In this document: positions 60,969 through 64,000 of the stretch, piece by piece
How the letters are laid out: each line of letters starts with the position of its first letter
How positions within the stretch are numbered: the stretch's first letter is position 1
Source: Spirochaetaceae bacterium
Lineage (GTDB): Bacteria; Spirochaetota; Spirochaetia; SZUA-6; DRHE01
Assembly (NCBI GenBank): GCA_020353535.1
Contig: CP070696.1
Location: forward strand, 548,519 to 612,518
Length of the DNA: 64,000 bases
Direction of reading: 5' to 3'
The notes under the pieces: generated by a model
What the model saw: only the letters and a program-made list of their open reading frames with translations
Databases searched by the model: none
What the model was told of the DNA's origin: nothing
Made by a program: the position numbers and the translations under genes

Positions 60969-61966
60969 CACAACGCCTCCGACCAACGTATCAGAGCAAG
61001 ATCGACCAGGATCTTGTTCATCACCGAGATCTGCGACAGCACCCTGGGGGTGAGCTTCTCCGGGATTTCCGCACAGCGAAGGAAGGGGAACTGACTGCTG
61101 AGGATTCCAGCCATCTGGAGAACCGCCGCAATCGTTGGAGCCGGAAAGATACCTGCGGTTCGGGCAGCGGCCAGCAGCTCGGTCAGAGAAGGGTGCATAG
61201 AAGCGTCGAATCCAGATTCTGCGGCTGACGCCGTTCTGCTCGGTAAGATTTCGCGCGAGAGGATTTCGCCCAAAAAGATCTGCAGGAAACTATTCAGGGT
61301 GCTCATCGTGGCCAGGGACAGGCGCTGGTCGAAAACCTGGTTCAGCTCCTCCAGGGCCTCTCCCGCTCGCGCCTTTTCCGCGATGTCGAATCGGCTGAGA
61401 GCCCGCTCGACAAGAAGGGGATCGACTTCCTGGGGACCCCAGATCACGTCAAATTTGACACGAACCAAGTCTTGAAAAAACTGCTTCTTGAACGCTTTTG
61501 ATGGATAGGACCACGCATCGAGAATCCGCGCCGTGCAGAGGGTGATGTAGGCCGGCGAGTCGTGAACCGTCTCCGCCACATCCAGGCCCGGATCGCTCTT
61601 CCTGCGCTGTTCGGCGACCAGCCGGTCTTCCTCCAATCCCTTGTTGAAATTTTCAGCGGCCGTTTCCAGATCGGTGGCCAGATATCCCGTTCCTAAGCGC
61701 AGATAGATATGTCCTTTGTGAAGATGGCCCCAGTCGGGCTCAAGCTCCTCCTTGAAGAACTGCAGGCAATCCTGCCAGTAGGTGCAGAAAGCATCAACAC
61801 CCGAATGGTCGAGGATCGCATAACCCAGGATGTCCGCATCGATCCCCCAGCTGTCGTCCCGCCGGGGATCGATGATCTCCGCCTCCCTTATATGTCCCTT
61901 GAGCAGGGACGCCGCCTCGGGAAATTTCCTGTCTTGGATCAGTCTGCTGATCGTCGCCTGTTTCAT
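60968..61966 (-). CDS. Unknown protein of the glycoside operon (helical, TPR-like)
   Basis: A 332-residue protein with no family I recognise. It is mostly helical with repeats of 30-40 residues (FPEAASLLKGHIREAE, GVDAFCTYWQDCLQFFKEELEPDWG, LATDLETAAENFNKGLEED), suggestive of TPR-like scaffold. No signal peptide or membrane segment. Conserved-looking acidic stretch DPRRDDSWGIDADILGYAILDHSGVD near the N-terminus. The ATG at 61966 is chosen. It is coupled to the truncated MBL gene (ATGA) and to GH1, so it is expressed with the hydrolases. Confidence 0.7.
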   Translation of the reverse strand: MKQATISRLIQDRKFPEAASLLKGHIREAEIIDPRRDDSWGIDADILGYAILDHSGVDAFCTYWQDCLQFFKEELEPDWGHLHKGHIYLRLGTGYLATDLETAAENFNKGLEEDRLVAEQRRKSDPGLDVAETVHDSPAYITLCTARILDAWSYPSKAFKKQFFQDLVRVKFDVIWGPQEVDPLLVERALSRFDIAEKARAGEALEELNQVFDQRLSLATMSTLNSFLQIFLGEILSREILPSRTASAAESGFDASMHPSLTELLAAARTAGIFPAPTIAAVLQMAGILSSQFPFLRCAEIPEKLTPRVLSQISVMNKILVDLALIRWSEAL

Positions 61967-62250
61967 CTCTCCCCTTTCAGGATCCACCACACTCCGTGCT
62001 CAGCCACTCGTTGCTCCCTGATCTGCAGATCCCCGTGTATGTGATCATCGTGGCCGTGGGTATGGATGATGCGCTTCACCTCAGAAGGCTCTCTCCCGAT
62101 AGAGCGGATGTAGGGAAGTATCCTCTCGCTCCAGGTCGCGGTCTCCCCCGTATCGATAAGGGTCAGAGTTTCGCCGGTGATCAGATACACCGCCGTGTAG
62201 ATCCCGTGGTAACCCGAACGAATCTGATGCACATCCTCAGCCACAAGCAT
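61963..62250 (-). pseudogene. Metallo-beta-lactamase-fold hydrolase, truncated after the first metal motif
   Basis: A 95-residue frame: YTAVYLITGETLTLIDTGETATWSERIL and the metal motif IIHTHGHDDHIHGD are standard MBL-fold, but the frame stops 20 codons later, whereas complete enzymes have 200-300 residues and further metal His/Asp. The stop overlaps the start of the next gene (ATGA). Probably a deletion product. It begins 14 bases inside the nitrilase gene. Confidence 0.72.
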
Positions 62251-63112
62251 CCGTGTCTGTCTCCCCGACCCACTCCGTCAACCCGGAATAGGCCTCCGGC
62301 CGCCGCTCCCTGAGGAAGCAGTGGGACTCGGTTTCCTTCAGCCGGTCTTCGCACTCCTGGTTGGGAACATCGTTGGGGAAGTTATACAGAGGCGAGACTC
62401 TTCTCTGCTTCCTCAGCCAGTCCAGATCCAGCTCCGCTTCAATCAGGTGGGTCCCCGGCCCGGAGGCCGCCAGCACCGCGCCCCGAAATCGGGGCGCCAC
62501 TATGTGAGTCGAACACTCGTTGAAGGTGCTCCCCACTGACACCACATACACCTGGTTCTCCAGCGCTCGGATCCTCGAGAACTCCAGCCAGGGCAGTTGA
62601 AACGGATCGGGCATACGGGTGGCGCAATGGATGATCTCGGCTCCGGTCAACGCCAGGGAACGGGAAGTTTCCGGAAACTGATGATCGTGACAGATGCACA
62701 GACCCAAGACGGAGAAATCGGTTATGAACACAGGAAAGCTGCTGCCCGCTTTCACCCCGAACACCGGAGCCTCCCATGGCCAGAGATGAACCTTCTCGTA
62801 GCAGCCGGCCACCGCGCCGTTGCGCCCGAACAGCACAGAACAGTTGAACACTCCCTCCTCTTTCTGGATGTACAGGGGAGCAACCACGTACATCCCGTAT
62901 TTCCGGGCGACTTCCCCGATCTTCTCGGTCTCCACCCCGGGTATGGTGCTTATAACCTTCAGGCCAACGCACAGTTCTGGAAGGCAAACCAGATCCGGTT
63001 GCCTGCTCCCGGCTCGGTCCAACAGATCACAGGCGATGGAGAGATTTTCATCCCTCCCGTTTTCGGTGGGAATCGGCATCTGAATGGCGACGACACGAGC
63101 TCTGTCTTTCAC
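62237..63112 (-). CDS. Carbon-nitrogen hydrolase (nitrilase superfamily)
   Basis: A 291-residue amidase-type protein. The GTG at 63112 is chosen because GAAGGAGG lies eight bases upstream; the longer frame's first codons would be that ribosome site itself. Catalytic triad: Glu in VCLPELCVG (about 43), Lys in GCYEKVHLWPWE (about 108), Cys in GLCICHDHQFPE (about 142). Another conserved block is EFSRIRALENQVYVVSVG. It hydrolyses an amide or nitrile; the substrate is unknown. It follows the ABC permease in the operon. Confidence 0.9.
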   Translation of the reverse strand: MKDRARVVAIQMPIPTENGRDENLSIACDLLDRAGSRQPDLVCLPELCVGLKVISTIPGVETEKIGEVARKYGMYVVAPLYIQKEEGVFNCSVLFGRNGAVAGCYEKVHLWPWEAPVFGVKAGSSFPVFITDFSVLGLCICHDHQFPETSRSLALTGAEIIHCATRMPDPFQLPWLEFSRIRALENQVYVVSVGSTFNECSTHIVAPRFRGAVLAASGPGTHLIEAELDLDWLRKQRRVSPLYNFPNDVPNQECEDRLKETESHCFLRERRPEAYSGLTEWVGETDTDACG

Positions 63113-63136
63113 TGGACGTACCTCCTTCAAAAATTG

Positions 63137-63943
63137 CTATCCCTTCATACCGGAAAGCACCACTCCCTGGACGAAGTACTTCTGGATGGCGATGAACAGG
63201 ATGAGGATCGGCATGACTGCAGCCACGCAGAGGGCCATCTGGTAGTTCCACTCCACGTAACGCTCCCGGACGAACAGGGAGATCACCACCTGGAGGGTGC
63301 GCATCTGGTTTGAGGTGCTGATCACCAGAGGGTAGAGAAGCTCGTTCCAGCGCCAGAGAAACATGAACAGGCAAACCACCACCACGGGCGGGATCGACAT
63401 GGGGAGCATGATCCGCCTGAAAATCGTCGCCTCCCGGCAGCCGTCGATGCGGGCGCTGTCAACGTACTCGTCGGGGATGGTCTGGAAGTGCTGCCGGAAG
63501 AGGAAGATCCCGAAAGGCTCCACCACCCGGGGCAGGATCAATCCCTGGAAGGAGTTCAGCCAGCCCAGCGTTTTTAAGAGGCGGTACAGGGGCAGCAGGT
63601 TTACCTCTATGGGGATCATCAGCGTGGCCAGGACCATGAGGAACAGGATATTCTTCCCGTAGAATCTGTATCTGGCGAAGGCGTAGCCGGCAAAGGCGGC
63701 CACCACCAGGTAGAGAACGACGCAGCCCAGGGCATACACCGCGGTCACGAAGAAGGCTCGCAAGGCCTGTGCCCGTTCAAAGGCAATGGGAAAGTTCTCC
63801 GGGGAAAAATCATCCGGTACGATCGTCGGGGGAATGCTGTACACCTCCCCCAGCGGCTTCACCGAAGTGCTGAACATCCAGAAGAAGGGCACGAAGATGA
63901 ACAGCACGAGCAGGATGGCCAGAACGTAGTAGAGCACCTTCAT
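63137..63943 (-). CDS. Sugar ABC transporter permease, MalG type
   Basis: A 268-residue permease starting MKVLYYVLAILLVLFIFVPFFWMFSTSV with about six membrane segments. EAA loop: VDSARIDGCREATIFRRIMLP; C-terminus KYFVQGVVLSGMKG. It belongs with the partial permease at the window edge. No ATPase in view. The preceding ATG at 63952 would add three residues. Confidence 0.92.
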   Translation of the reverse strand: MKVLYYVLAILLVLFIFVPFFWMFSTSVKPLGEVYSIPPTIVPDDFSPENFPIAFERAQALRAFFVTAVYALGCVVLYLVVAAFAGYAFARYRFYGKNILFLMVLATLMIPIEVNLLPLYRLLKTLGWLNSFQGLILPRVVEPFGIFLFRQHFQTIPDEYVDSARIDGCREATIFRRIMLPMSIPPVVVVCLFMFLWRWNELLYPLVISTSNQMRTLQVVISLFVRERYVEWNYQMALCVAAVMPILILFIAIQKYFVQGVVLSGMKG

Positions 63944-63986
63944 GAGCGGCAACCTCCCCTGGTATCCCCTGTATCGTGGAGCAGTT

Positions 63987-64000
63987 TCAATAGCGCACCT
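63987..64000 (-). CDS. End of an upstream permease gene (3' partial)
   Basis: On the minus strand the last codons read GTG CGC TAT TGA, i.e. a Val-Arg-Tyr end then stop, the common ending of MalF-type permeases (compare WVHY at 47869). Only four codons lie in the window. Confidence 0.4.

Noticed and set aside
1..64000. tRNA, rRNA, insertion sequences, prophage genes, CRISPR arrays
   Set aside because: None recognised by reading; short tRNA genes could still be missed without a covariance search.

Overview
The window looks like chromosome of a free-living, saccharolytic spirochaete (Spirochaetaceae/Sediminispirochaeta-like). The basis is moderate GC, several sugar-binding proteins whose signal peptides end in the spirochaete-style cleavage region FAGG-(K/T)Q without a lipobox Cys, and an abundance of sugar ABC transporters, FGGY kinases and glycosidases. 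Genus level is inference; no rRNA or tRNA gene was seen.

Layout. (A) 1-4420: end of a LacI-type regulator, then a sugar-binding protein and two permeases with no ATPase gene. (B) 4458-6681, minus strand: a class II aminoacyl-tRNA-synthetase paralogue without an anticodon-binding domain, in an operon with a Gfo/Idh/MocA oxidoreductase. (C) 6700-21878: a sigma-54 sugar/polyol regulon. One operon (YjbQ, aldehyde:ferredoxin oxidoreductase remnant, MoaD-like protein, MDR dehydrogenase, GlpK-like kinase, RpiB-like protein, SDR, arabinose/fucose-isomerase-like protein, RbsC-like permease) faces a second (binding protein, RbsA-type ATPase, RbsC-like permease). Between them, on the minus strand, lie an NtrC-type response regulator and a histidine kinase whose N-terminus is an ABC ATPase domain. 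Both operons have a near-consensus -24/-12 promoter preceded by the same pair of TGT-N11-ACA sites in the same geometry. This is the most interesting system in the window: an ABC ATPase-PAS-kinase fusion that may dock on a transporter-type permease as its sensor. (D) 21919-31506: MDR dehydrogenase, DHA2 efflux pump, second Gfo/Idh/MocA protein, small hypothetical, UroD-like protein with an AmmeMemoRadiSam B (MEMO1) protein, P2A-type cation ATPase, small Cys protein. (E) 31611-37750: orphan TRAP binding protein, three-subunit molybdenum hydroxylase and an 8-oxoguanine-deaminase-like amidohydrolase (purine catabolism). (F) 37792-44274: hybrid histidine kinase coupled to a small membrane protein, DMT transporter, nitroreductase, PH-like membrane protein, flavoprotein disulfide reductase, and two decayed genes. 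(G) 44438-51485: GntR/LacI-type regulator with a leaderless promoter, ABC transporter, GH42 beta-galactosidase, and a sulfatase/PIN chimera. (H) 51558-64000, all minus strand: a long catabolic operon (permeases, nitrilase-type amidase, truncated MBL protein, unknown 332-aa protein, GH1, GH4, SorC regulator, cyclase-family hydrolase, E1 alpha, E1 beta, free lipoyl domain, FGGY kinase, UroD-like protein).

A second theme is decay by internal deletion. At least six loci keep recognisable gene ends but have lost the middle or rest: aldehyde:ferredoxin oxidoreductase (7503), small Cys protein (31300), nitroreductase (42253), FAD-dependent oxidoreductase (43783), sulfatase/PIN (50862) and MBL hydrolase (61963). 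All calls come from reading motifs by eye; no database search was run.
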